64,000 nucleotides of DNA from Engraulis encrasicolus (Eukaryota; Chordata; Actinopteri; Clupeiformes; Engraulidae), in NCBI RefSeq assembly GCF_034702125.1, contig NC_085871.1, forward strand, positions 32,320,093 to 32,384,092, read 5' to 3'. Position 1 is the first letter of the stretch. Every line of letters begins with the position of its first letter. Below, piece by piece: positions 45,857 to 57,910 of this stretch. A program made the translations under genes and the position numbers. Below the pieces are notes generated by a model that saw only the letters and a program-made list of their open reading frames with translations, had not been told where the DNA came from and did not search any database.

Positions 45857-47118
45857 AAATCTTAAAAATTCTTTCAGACTGGAACCAACTTTGCATCCCT
45901 CGGCACTGACACTGAGAAGGTTTCAAGGACCCCACTACTAGGAGGCGAGAGTTTGACACGGCAGTGTCATCACTGCCATGGATGACAACGTAACCATTCC
46001 TGTTGGTGATTGCCTGACTTGCGCAGTGACAAGCTTTTCATGCTCTACTGGGTGTGTAACTTGGCATATCCCACAGTTTAACTCTGTTTTTGCCTCTTTT
46101 GAATATGTGTACGATATAACCATCTCAACCAACAAGTGGGCCAAGGTACTGGAACATTTCTCACTTCAAGTTGCTCTGTAGTCACTGGACATTTTTTTAA
46201 ACATCTACGCAGACACCACCACTCCACACCATGTGTATTTTAATATCTTCTGATTCCACTGACATGCAGACTACATCCCATGCAAATTCAGGTAATTTAC
46301 CTGGTACTGGAGAAACAGCATTGTATGCCATTCTAAGTGATACTTGCCTCCTTGTTTTGCAAAAATGTACTGTTCTTTGAATATAACTTAAAGTAAGATC
46401 ATGTTTACTCTGAGGTTTTCTCCGGTTGTCAAGCACAACCTTAACGTTTTGTAAGTAACTAATAGTCACAGGATATGCATGAATTTGTAATTTGAATTTT
46501 CGTTGAAAATGGCTCACCAAGCATAAAATGTTACCTCTGCTTTTGATTTTTCTTTTTTTTTAAATGTCCCTACCAGCCTGTCTTTTTGTTGTGTCCACAC
46601 AACTTTACCATCATCAGTGTTGGGAAGGAACAGATTGCTGTAAGTTACTGTATCCCCATCATTTCAGATCAGTGCTTTAAAGCCTTTTGAAATTAAATTG
46701 TTAATAAACTTTGTGAAAACAAACTCAAATCTTGGTTATTGGTTATGATTGATATAGCTTTGAAACTGTTAATTTGGAGTGAAGTAATTGCAGTGTCCAT
46801 CTAACCAAGCAAATCGGTTAAAATTTTAACCAATATCTGTGTCGGACACATATTAATCGAACAAATTGGTCAAAACAACCATTGGGGGATTGGTACATTT
46901 TTGACTTATAAAGATTGGTTAAACATAACCAATCTATTGGTCAAAACAACCGATTTAGAATTGGTTAGTTTTTTAACCGATCTAGATTGGTTGAAATTTT
47001 AACTAAAGTCTAATCGGTTATTTTGACTAATATTTTTCTCGGACACATATTAATCGAACAGATCGGTTAAAAACTACTAATTTTTTGTTTATTTTAACCA
47101 ATCTTTTTTAAGAGTGTA

Positions 47119-47289
47119 GATTCAACTCCACCTTACCATGAGGCCCAGTTGAGTGTTTGATTTCTGATGGGCTCATAGCTGATGGCACATGCTGTGAAAA
47201 TCTGCACAATGCGCATGCACAGTCTGAAATCCTCACTGTTGCCCCCTTTATAAACAATATCTGTTAAGCTTGTGTCTTGTGGAGGCCCC
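47119..47289. other. Spacer between two inverted-repeat elements
   Basis: 171 bp of unremarkable sequence separates the 5.3-kb and 7.0-kb elements. Confidence 0.6.
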
Positions 47290-47835
<546 letters not shown>

Positions 47836-48339
47836 GATAGAGGGAGTCGCCGCGTTCTACCGACATACTAAGCACCGCAGAGAAAAGGCTAATATTGTAA
47901 CACCTTTCCAGACCTATAGGCTAAATTTCAAGAAGTGAAATGGCCTTAAACAGTGGCAGTATCCACCAGATACCGTCTGAACCGTTTTATTATTTAAAAT
48001 AATAATCATATTTTTTGTAGGTTTCCTCCATGTCAATGCGCTGCAGCAGCGCCATGAGGGTGTGCCAGACCGTTATTATGTGGCTCTTCATTAGGTTTCA
48101 AAATAACATTGTTAACCTAATAGAATGTCTGATTGATATGAACTCTATTTGTGCATATAGCATATTTAATTTTATGTTTTCGATGTGTTTCCCTCATTGT
48201 GGAGATTCTCGGTTGGATCCAGAGTCCTGAGTTGGGTAGGCTAGGTGTAGCCAAAAGAATCCCCCTCCCCATCACAGAGCTATCGCGCACTACCCACCAC
48301 CGACTGTTTTTATTGCCCCAATCCCCCACACTTCGTTTG

Positions 48340-48622
48340 CACAGTAAGATGAAAGCGAAAAGTGAAAGTGAAAGCCCATTGGGAAACTCCAACTCCCATT
48401 GTCATTGTGACACAGCACTCCACAGCACACAAGTGAACACTGCACACAACGAAATTGCATTTATGCCTCACCCGTGCAAGGGGGCAGCCCTCAGTGGCGC
48501 CCCATGGGGAGCAGTGCGGTGGGACGGTACCATGCTCAGGGTACCTCAGTCATGGAGGAGGATGGGGGAGAGCACTGGTTAATTACTCCCCCCACCAACC
48601 TGGCGAGTCGGGAGTCAAGATT
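48340..48622 (+). mobile_element. Dispersed fish repeat, SINE-like, truncated
   Basis: GAAAGTGAAAGTGAAAGCCC, CTCCCATTGTCATTGTGACA, GGGGAGCAGTGCGGTGGGAC and TTAATTACTCCCCCCACC are phrases of a familiar high-copy fish repeat. It breaks off at CCTGGCGAGTCGGGAGTC. It is nested inside the fold-back element. Confidence 0.6.
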
Positions 48623-49082
48623 GTCATTATTAGGGTATGTCACATGACTTTTTTGGAGTTTATTAACGCTGCTGTACTGGCCTATAGCCTAGAAACTTGA
48701 CTGTGACTTTATGGCGCTTCGTTTTTGTCAAAAAAAAAACCGATATGCTTCCGAAGCATAACCTGACACGGTGGTTTTGAACTGCTGGAGAGAGTGAACC
48801 TCTTTCTCCAGGCCCACATAGTATCCACATTTCCATCTTTTTTTCTGAAGTTGATGACTGCTTCGTACCTCTGTCAGTAACCGAATCCCTTCCGACGTTG
48901 TGTCTTTTGCGCATGGAGTGGACACAGTGTGCCAAATTGGGTCGTAGCAATATTTTAACTAGGCCTAACCTATATGCAGTAGCCTACACTCACGAGGGAT
49001 GACCAGGATTTGAAACAAACAGGTTTGATTCTTGCGGTGATTGCTGATAGCCAGCTGGTCCAGCGGTGGATTGCGTGTCGTA

Positions 49083-50284
49083 ACCCTAGCCTACACAAAA
49101 CCAGGCGAGACTCGCTCTTGAAGACAACATTGCTCTGCGAGAAAGATCATCCCTGTCTTCCTGGCGATTCATCCTCTTTGTCATCGTCCCTCTTTTCCTG
49201 TTAGTAATTTGGACCTGGCATGTTTATCCCCGTAATTTGTAAAACCGGCAATCAAACGTGCGCGCAGCACTTTACAAAGACGCAGGTATCCTCTCTATCA
49301 AAGGAACGCTTTCTCCGCGTGTGGTGTGCTAGATTTTCCGTATCCTCATGGATTGGCAAGACATGTTGGGAGACTTCAATTCAATTCAATTTACTCCCGA
49401 TTTTGTAGAGATATTATGCTATTCAGCAAAATGTCAGGACCACGTCAACGTTAGTTTGGCAAATAGCCTAACGTTGGCATGCTGATGCAAGCTTGACGGT
49501 GGAACAAGACGCATGCAAATAATAATCGATCTACTTCCCCAAGCATAGCCTACTGAAAATGTCCAGCATGTCCAACGTGTTTTACACATTCAAATAGGCC
49601 TACTCCCACTAAAGACATCTCCCAAACTCAACGACGAGTGCTGCCAGTGCACATTTCGCCCCTAGCACCACACACGTGGACAGCTCGCAATGCAAAAATA
49701 GATAGGCTATATAGCCTAGGTAATATTTGTGCTGGCATTTTTGTTTCAGTTTTGTAACGAGGATTATAGCAGCTGAAGACTTGATTTCTTCTAGCCTACG
49801 GGAATACTTTTTTAGTTTGGTATAATTACGGACAATGCAAATAACTGTTTTTTGTGACATGCGGACATTTTTGGAGGGAATATAATCGAAAGTTCCGCCG
49901 CCTGGTTTATTGTTTTGTGACGTGCATGTGGATGAGCTTTATTGAAGTTTCATGTAATAGGCCTACTGAACTGAAATTGAAAATAGGCTATATGCCATTT
50001 TTACAACATGGCATTTTTCTCGGGTGCTATGAGTTATTGTTTTGCACCGAGTAGGAAACGTTTGACGCCATGCCACTCACAGTGAGTGACCATATTATTT
50101 CTCATCATTGTCGGCAAAGGGTAGGGCCTTCAACCATAGCCTATTATATAGTTTGGTCTTTTTGTAGCCTGTAAGCCAATCCCCTCGTGAAACTAACGCG
50201 CTTCACATAAGAGTAGTGCCGCGGTTTCAGCACCATGGACAGAGGGCGCAAGTCCATTTAGGCGGCAGGCATAGGCCTATCGTT
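49083..50284 (+). repeat. 1202-bp tandem duplication, unit 1
   Basis: Almost identical to 50285-51486. The differences I found are one near 49123 (GAAGAC/GCAGAC) and three in GAAAGTTCCGCCG versus GAATGTCCCACCG. The duplicated short frames inside are not recognised as genes. Confidence 0.97.
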
Positions 50285-51486
50285 ACCCTAGCCTACACAA
50301 AACCAGGCGAGACTCGCTCTTGCAGACAACATTGCTCTGCGAGAAAGATCATCCCTGTCTTCCTGGCGATTCATCCTCTTTGTCATCGTCCCTCTTTTCC
50401 TGTTAGTAATTTGGACCTGGCATGTTTATCCCCGTAATTTGTAAAACCGGCAATCAAACGTGCGCGCAGCACTTTACAAAGACGCAGGTATCCTCTCTAT
50501 CAAAGGAACGCTTTCTCCGCGTGTGGTGTGCTAGATTTTCCGTATCCTCATGGATTGGCAAGACATGTTGGGAGACTTCAATTCAATTCAATTTACTCCC
50601 GATTTTGTAGAGATATTATGCTATTCAGCAAAATGTCAGGACCACGTCAACGTTAGTTTGGCAAATAGCCTAACGTTGGCATGCTGATGCAAGCTTGACG
50701 GTGGAACAAGACGCATGCAAATAATAATCGATCTACTTCCCCAAGCATAGCCTACTGAAAATGTCCAGCATGTCCAACGTGTTTTACACATTCAAATAGG
50801 CCTACTCCCACTAAAGACATCTCCCAAACTCAACGACGAGTGCTGCCAGTGCACATTTCGCCCCTAGCACCACACACGTGGACAGCTCGCAATGCAAAAA
50901 TAGATAGGCTATATAGCCTAGGTAATATTTGTGCTGGCATTTTTGTTTCAGTTTTGTAACGAGGATTATAGCAGCTGAAGACTTGATTTCTTCTAGCCTA
51001 CGGGAATACTTTTTTAGTTTGGTATAATTACGGACAATGCAAATAACTGTTTTTTGTGACATGCGGACATTTTTGGAGGGAATATAATCGAATGTCCCAC
51101 CGCCTGGTTTATTGTTTTGTGACGTGCATGTGGATGAGCTTTATTGAAGTTTCATGTAATAGGCCTACTGAACTGAAATTGAAAATAGGCTATATGCCAT
51201 TTTTACAACATGGCATTTTTCTCGGGTGCTATGAGTTATTGTTTTGCACCGAGTAGGAAACGTTTGACGCCATGCCACTCACAGTGAGTGACCATATTAT
51301 TTCTCATCATTGTCGGCAAAGGGTAGGGCCTTCAACCATAGCCTATTATATAGTTTGGTCTTTTTGTAGCCTGTAAGCCAATCCCCTCGTGAAACTAACG
51401 CGCTTCACATAAGAGTAGTGCCGCGGTTTCAGCACCATGGACAGAGGGCGCAAGTCCATTTAGGCGGCAGGCATAGGCCTATCGTT
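50285..51486 (+). repeat. 1202-bp tandem duplication, unit 2
   Basis: Head-to-tail copy of 49083-50284, both beginning ACCCTAGCCTACACAAAACC. After it the sequence passes into ACTCCACGGCAAATGCCG, which also follows the third, diverged copy at 53545. Confidence 0.97.
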
Positions 51487-51499
51487 ACTCCACGGCAAA

Positions 51500-52226
51500 T
51501 GCCGTTTTTGGGAAAAATATTAAAGTAGTCGCTATTTCTAAGTAGCCTATGTAATGGTCTACTTTGAGACTGTTTTAGATTTGCCTATGAAATGCATCTC
51601 TCATGTGAAAGCAAAGGAGAGATAGGCCTAGATATCGCCCCCCTGTTTATAATCGCAAATTACGCATGGCCACAGACAGCGCGGAGACCCAGAACAGTTT
51701 CATATTCTAGATAAACCGATCCGCTGATCTGTCTTTCTTAATACACAATGCACAAACACAGTAATAGACCATTTTCAATAGCCCACATACAATATAACTG
51801 TCCACTTTTCCCAGCCTCTCTACTACAACCAAAATGGTTGGTAAGCCTACATCCACAAGCGAGAGCTGAGCCAGAACTTTAGTTGGACTCCTTCTATCTA
51901 CGTCATGAGGCTCTGCCAGCGAGGAGCCCAATACTTCAGAAGTAGCTGTAAATTTCACATATATGTTTCAAAACACCTCTCCTGACAACATCCAGTAGGC
52001 CTATATATTTAGTTATAAATTTAACCTAAACGTTACCCTTTAAGTCCCATCTTGGCTCTTTGGAAATAGTCTTACCATTCCAAAGGCTACTTAGAAATAG
52101 CGACTATTTTAATATTTTCCCCAAAACGACATGAATCAAATCCCACGAAAAGACCAGCCATTACAAGTGACTCGTGGGGAGCTGTCCAAGCTCGTGGTGC
52201 TTAATTTTTCCCGATATTTCCCCATT
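51500..52226. repeat. Internal inverted modules of the fold-back element
   Basis: The module GGGAAAAATATTAAAGTAGTCGC… at 51505-51565 is inverted at about 52075-52135. The longer stretch 52036-52226 is inverted again at 53556-53717 (AGCTGTCCAAGCTCGTGG… versus …AGCATGGACAGCTCCCC). So this region can fold back in more than one register. Confidence 0.8.
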
Positions 52227-52753
52227 GCTGGGAACTGGCAAGTAGTCATAGTTCCAGACTTGATAGACTTGATAGAATTCCAGAACGTTACTAACGGTCG
52301 CACACCTCTCAAAATCCATTCGCACTTGGATCATGGCATCCTTCACAGCACTGCAACAGTCCTGAGGCAAGATGTATAAAGGTATGGGCTTCTTTTTAAT
52401 TTTGATAACAAACAAAAAAAATCTGATCTCAGAAGAATTTGTGGTAACTCTTTATAGTGAAATGTCTAGGCTTGTGTAGACGGCTGATCCCTCATTATAG
52501 GCTAGAGGGGAGCCTAACCGCCATACTGACACTTTTTTGATACCGCCATTCCGATAGGCCTTGGCTAGGCCTATTTGCTCTTAAGGCGTCCAACGTGTGT
52601 GTTAGGCACTATCAAAGAGACATCTTTTTGTCGAAACAGAAGAAGCTTTTTTACAAACAGGGAGCTCTGTTAAGACCATGTGCAGTGCAGCCAAAAAGGG
52701 GTCGTCTTGTTTTCTTGGGCAATAGGGAATAATAATGATATGCCTAATAGGCC

Positions 52754-52756
<3 letters not shown>

Positions 52757-52784
<28 letters not shown>
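52757..52784. repeat. (AAT)n microsatellite
   Basis: About nine AAT units. Confidence 0.95.
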
Positions 52785-52785
<1 letters not shown>

Positions 52786-53185
52786 TTGCCAAAATAATGT
52801 TCTGACTTTTATCTAAATTATTTGGTGATAGGCTATCCCTCACAACAGTGCAACAGCACATAGGCCTAATGGCGAGAGTTTTTCCCTCAGCACGTAATGA
52901 AAGCTAATCGGACGTCTAATGACAGGTGGTGCTGACGGACAGCGCATGAGGGAAAGAAGTTGCAAACTTGATCGTGTTCGGTTTCGTCAGTCCAACGGAA
53001 AACTTCTGGCTATAGAAAATGAATCTGTATTGCAACAAATCTAGTTAGGCCTAGGTCTATATAGGCTATCCAAGATATTTAATTTAGACAGAATCCTTGC
53101 AAGCCGTGCAGCATCAACGTGGTCACTGTCTGCACTTGTTCCGTTGCCTGCCTCATAGCAGAGAAGGAATGGCTTGCTGTTGTTG

Positions 53186-53545
53186 AGGATTTGTAACGTG
53201 GATTATCGAAACTGAAGACTTGATTTCTTCTATTGATACATTTTTGTTTGGTATAATTACGGACAATGCAAATAACTGATTTTTGTGACGTTCGGACATT
53301 TTTGGAAGGAATATAATCGAATTAGTCCCGCCGCTTGGGTTATTGTTTTTCGTGTGCATGTGGATGAGCATAGGCTATTGAATTTGATTGAAAATAGGAC
53401 ATGTAATTTTTAACAAGAGTGGCATTTTTCTCGGGTGCTATGACTTCTTGCTTTGCAAGAAGACAGTCTCCGCACGGGCAAAAAGCACCATGGTCAGACC
53501 CTGGCGCGCAAGGTCATGTAGGCAGACATGAAAGACTCACTACTC
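53186..53545 (+). repeat. Diverged third copy of the 1202-bp unit
   Basis: Matches the last part of the unit (from TTTGTAACGAGGATTATAGC at about 49755) with indels and about 10-15% differences by eye. It is missing the first half. Confidence 0.8.
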
Positions 53546-53711
53546 CACGGGCAAATATCGGGAAAAATTAAGCACCACCAGCATGGACAGCTCCCCACGA
53601 GTCACTTATAATGGTTGGTCTTTTCCTGGGATTTGATTCATGTCGTTTGGAGGAAAATATTAAAATAGCCTTTGTAATGGTAAGAATATTTCCAAAGAGC
53701 CAAGATGGGGC

Positions 53712-53764
53712 TTAAGATCAATATGGGCCAGGTTTGTCTCCGTGCGTACACACACACACACACA

Positions 53765-53837
<73 letters not shown>

Positions 53838-54318
53838 CTATTTAATGTCGCTGTAAATTGGTGTAATGTAGCAGAAAGTGCGAGACATTCGCCCTACTCG
53901 TTGCACGCAACAAGTTGTGAAATGATTTCTTAACGGTTTTAACCGCATCATTCGCGACTCTCGAGCAGTTTGAGAACTGAGAAGAATGAGAGAGAGAGAG
54001 GGCAGTGACTACCATGTCACTGAGACTATGTGTGTATTGAATCCAAGTGCAGAAAAAACATATCCATATAGATTATTACATAATGCACCATGTTATTACA
54101 TTTCCATCAAAAAAAAAAGTTGCGGCCGCATTCCGTAATAAATTTCGCATTTTGTAATAATTTATTACAAGATGAGAAAAAAGTTATTACGAAATGCGTT
54201 CAAGAAATTTATTACGAAATGCGTAAATTATTACACAATGCGGCAATTGTCACCGCATTATGTAATAATTTGTTACATTATTACATATTGCACCGTTATT
54301 ACATAATGCGGCGTTACA
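53712..54318 (-). repeat. Right arm of the fold-back element
   Basis: Inverted copy of 47290-47835. It differs mainly in microsatellite length (CA/CT run 53745-53834) and small indels in the iteron array near 54190-54230. Confidence 0.92.
53745..53834. repeat. (CA)n(CT)n compound microsatellite
   Basis: A short CA run, then CT units to 53834, inside the right arm. Confidence 0.96.
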
Positions 54319-54738
54319 CCCCTCATGGGTCCAAGATGAGTGGTACACCTGGGCATTTTCCTGGTGGGCCTACAGTCCTCAGGGGCCGATGCTGTTGTTT
54401 TTTTATTTGTTCATATGCTTTTTTTCCCCTTACAGTCTGGCTCTCAATTTAGTCTATGATAATAAAAAAAATGCCTGGGCTTTTTTGGTCCCATGCCAGC
54501 CCTGGGACTCACACTCACACCTGTATTCTTGATTGCCTGATCCACAAGGCACTTTTATTACCTATGGACCACTGGTAATTTGTAATAATAGCAGAGAATA
54601 TCTCCAAAGAATTATCGGAATAGGCTAGCGTTTACAGCATTAGTAGCCTGATTATCCCCACTTTACTCTTGACAGGGCCCATTCTGAGAAAAGTGCTGTA
54701 AAAAATAAACTAAACTTGTACTTACTGTGGGTTAGAAT
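54319..54738. other. Non-coding sequence after the fold-back element
   Basis: No repeat end or gene seen in these 420 bases. Confidence 0.5.
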
Positions 54739-54879
54739 TAGAGATGTATCGGATCCAGTTCCGGTTCCGGATCCGGCAGGATAATAAGGTTTTTCACAGG
54801 ATCCGGGTCCGGCAGGATCTTAAGCAGTGGATCCGGTATCCGGCATGTTACCTAAAAATCAGGGTCTGGTGCATCTCTA
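54739..54879. mobile_element. Small hAT-like MITE
   Basis: Ends TAGAGATGTATCGGATCC and, inverted, TAGAGATGCACCAGACCC. The interior is a run of GGATCC(G)G words. Similar TAGAGATGCACC ends are common in fish hAT MITEs. No clear target duplication. Confidence 0.6.
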
Positions 54880-55225
54880 GCCTAGGCTTTTCAGTCAGTC
54901 TTTCACAACCCCAATCACGGCATGGAGTGAAAGCCCTTTGGAAGCGGCCGTTGCAGGCAGTGTGGCAATAAGCCAATGAGTCTAAAAAATTGTTTGAGCC
55001 AATGTAACAAAAATCAGTTGTTGGTCAGCTGCAAAATGCAGCAGGATATAAAACTCAAATTCAACAAATGGCAGGTTGATTTTGCCCATCCAAAGGGCAC
55101 ATTTTATTGAAAGAAAATAGGCATACGTCAAGTGCTTCAACTTCAGGTCCATACCTTCAGGTCCTCCCTCTTTCTTGCAAGAAAATATGGAGGGGTTGAC
55201 CTGTAACCTCTCTCTCTCTTGTTCT

Positions 55226-55825
55226 CACCCTCTCACTCGATACCTCTCCTCAGTCCTCCTCTCCTGTACCTCATCCATTTCCTGATGTCTTCTCCCTCTC
55301 TTGCCTTCCATCCACACAGAAAGACACAATGAAAGACACTGTCATTGGTGACTGGACTGCCTAAAACGCCACCCACCACCCCCCTTCCCCTCCCGATTCT
55401 CTTCTCTACTGAACAGCTACACTCCAACCAACCCCATGGAGCAAGTGCCTGCACTACCTTGGACACTTTAAGTGATTGCCCGACAATAAACTCACTACAC
55501 CCCACCTCAGCTACCTCACCTATCTTACCCCTGGGATAGCAGCTGTGAACTACTTAACTTTTGCATTTTTATTCTTACTGGACTATCTCAACCACTGGAA
55601 AAGCTACTGTGAACTGCCTTCATTTTTTTTTACCTGAGGGACTTCTAGAATGCACAATATTTGGAACTAATTTGGCTCTTGTATGTGTACTGAACACGTT
55701 TATCATGTGTATGTATGCAACATGATGCCCTACAAGAACCTTGTGTGTGTGTGTGTGGAGGGGGGGGGGTTGCAATGTGTGTGTGTTGGGAGGGGAGGGG
55801 ATGAGAGAGAGAGAGGATGTGTGTA

Positions 55826-55869
<44 letters not shown>

Positions 55870-56009
55870 CGTGTGTGTGACGATATATTTTTACTGTAAT
55901 GTGCAATTATGTGCATAAGTTCTTTGTGTATGTTTGGATTTGTGTATTTATGTAAGCTGACTTAATTTCCTTTGGGATTAATAAAAGTACTCTACTCTAC
56001 TCTACTCTC
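55226..56009 (+). mobile_element. 3' end of a LINE-like retroposon
   Basis: The stretch ends TTTGGGATTAATAAAAGTAC followed by (TCTAC)n at 55988-56007. This is the kind of short-repeat 3' tail found on several fish non-LTR families rather than poly(A). Upstream is pyrimidine-rich without a reading frame. A GT/GA microsatellite lies at 55741-55876. Confidence 0.5.
55741..55880. repeat. GT/G/GA compound microsatellite
   Basis: (GT)n, a G-rich stretch with a G9 run, GT again, then (GA)n and GCGCGCG. Confidence 0.9.
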
Positions 56010-57910
56010 ATCTTCTGTTCATGTACCACACTTTCTCCATTTCCCGATGACCTTGGGAGAGGAGTTGCCTTATCCCTTGACGAAGAAATTGAAAATTAAG
56101 TGGACTGAGCAACTAATGATGTCATACTTAGAAAAGCAGGAGGCTATGTGAGGGGCTGATCTATGATAAAGAAATGGTCCCAGTCCCAGTCCCATGGTTT
56201 GGTCCCAGCTCAGTCTTGGACATGACAGTGTCATGACAGTGACAGAAGAGTAATAAACATGGTCATGAAAAGTTGACATTGTTGGTCACTGGCAAGAGTC
56301 ATAAAATGTTTATGACATTGACAACATGTTAATGACATGTCTATGACACTTTCATGTCATATGTTTGACACGTTATTTTCAAAATACAAAATGCTTGTAT
56401 TTTTGTTTAAATACATTTTTCAAAGCAGTAATTTTGAATTTTATTTTGATACATTTTCTGACAAAGTATTTGTATTTTGCAGTGCTTAATTTGTCAAGTC
56501 GGAGGTCCCGGAGCGCTGAGAAGGTGTAGCTCTGTCGCGAAAAAAAGCGCATGGGGGGGGGGGGGGGTTGTCGAACAACCCCGTGAATGGGGATGTATGC
56601 GCAATATCAAATACAAATATGGAACGGTATAAATAGGCTACCTGCTACTGAGTGCTGGGAATATTCTGATTTCATTTGGGAAAATGGACAGTGGACTATT
56701 CAGCATGCAGACCAATGCCAAAAGGAAAGTTTGTTAGTTTGCTCTGGTAAACGCAGCATCACGCATCCTTTATCTGTAGACCTACGTGCCGAGAGCGAAT
56801 TCGGAAACATGCAGTAGCACCGAATACCCTGCACTATAAAGTGCCCTTGATCCCCACTCATTCATTTACATCTCCAGTCACTGAATAGAAATGCAGTTAC
56901 TAAAATGAAACCATGCACCTGAAAATATAAGGTCTGAACTGTATTTTTTATTAAGCATAGCATCATTGTGCATTACACACAACGAGCAAACAAGAACTCA
57001 ATTTTAAAAGCCAACAACACGTGCGCTCAGTAGGCTATAGTCTATTCAGTCTTCAGTAGCCCATTCAGAACGCATTTGAACACAGAGTTCGTATCGCAAA
57101 TGTCTCGATATCACTGACAGACGTTGGAATGGTAGGTTTGAGTCTGTCAAGTCGTGCCGCAGGTCTTAAACTGGTCCACTCTTTCAATTTTGGATTGCGT
57201 CTTTGACAGCCAGACATGGAGCACGGGGTTACCGCGGGAGTGGAGAAATAGGCAGGAAATATTCACAACTTCGCTGAATAAATATCCTTTGAACTGTGTA
57301 GGCCTACAGCAATCGCAGATGATTAAGCTTCTTGGATATTTTGTAAATATGCGTTGTGTCTTCAAATTTCCATCTGCCAACAGCAGATCTAGACTCCCAC
57401 CTCAACGAACAGCGCAACATTTGTCTGCAAGGAGTAGGCGGCCTAAACTTGGCTGATAAGTGGCTGATAGCAAGGCTAGACAGCGGGTTAACCAATCAGG
57501 CCCCTACTGTTGCGTTAGTAATGTTTAAGATAAAGATGACTCAGCGTAGGATATCAGAAATAAACAAGACTGCGCAGATGGCGTTTAGTGTTTAATATGG
57601 CCACAATGCCGCGTTAGATCTAGGCTATCTAAGCAATGCGTAGGCCTATAATTTTATGAAACCTCAAATCGGACGTAATAGCCTTAGTTTGTACCCAGCA
57701 TTTTTCAAACCTCTCATGTTTATGGTAGGCTAATTGTCCCCAGCACTTTGAAACAAGTACAGTTCGCTGCGACACGAAGCCAGTTGGACGTCCCTAGAGA
57801 CGTTCATCTGTGAGTTAGACGTCCCTTCATCTGTGAGTTGGACGTCCCTAGGGACGTTCATCGTCGAACAAGCTGATTACGTCACACGTCCAAGTAACTC
57901 GCCTCGTCCA
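56010..57910. other. Non-coding; several repeat fragments
   Basis: 56215-56350 has many TCATGACA/TGACA words and 56378-56490 has hAT-like AAATAC words. A G13 run lies at 56553-56568. 57775-57880 contains repeated GTTGGACGTCCCTAG/GACGTTCATC units. The 57154-57456 open frames show no known motif. Confidence 0.5.

Larger units (their letters stand above)
42600..46190 (+). pseudogene. Decayed multi-exon gene or spliced non-coding transcript
   Basis: Five exon-like blocks have good splice signals: about 42600-42684 (donor GAG|GTAAGT), 44314-44420 (TTTGCAG| and GAG|GTGAGT), 44551-44649 (TTGCAG| and AAAG|GTTAGC), 45411-45483 (TTTTTCAG| and TTG|GTACGT) and 45878 to about 46190 (CTTTCAG|). The fourth block reads IAEDSPSMRDIFEKFSRF in one frame, which I associate from memory, without proof, with a multicopy uncharacterised fish protein family. 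In-frame stops in the second and last blocks prevent a complete protein. The first block starts near a GCCGCCATCTTGG, like a 5' UTR. Confidence 0.4.
41808..47118. mobile_element. 5.3-kb inverted-terminal element carrying a decayed multi-exon gene
   Basis: Left end TACACCCTTAAAAGAGATTGG and right end, inverted, TACACTCTTAAAAAAGATTGG. Both arms are packed with ATTGGTTA-type motifs (left 41815-41925 and 42446-42555, right, inverted, 46800-47105). They look like iterated subterminal binding sites. The left arm is interrupted by a nested insertion (41937-42445). The interior holds a set of splice-bounded exons but no recognisable transposase. A target duplication is not clear. It may be a non-autonomous DNA transposon that captured a gene, or two related MITEs flanking one. 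Confidence 0.6.

Noticed and set aside
49609..51256. Pairs of identical 62-, 66- and 83-aa frames
   Set aside because: Duplicated by the 1202-bp tandem repeat. No motif, no splice context and a disrupted third copy.
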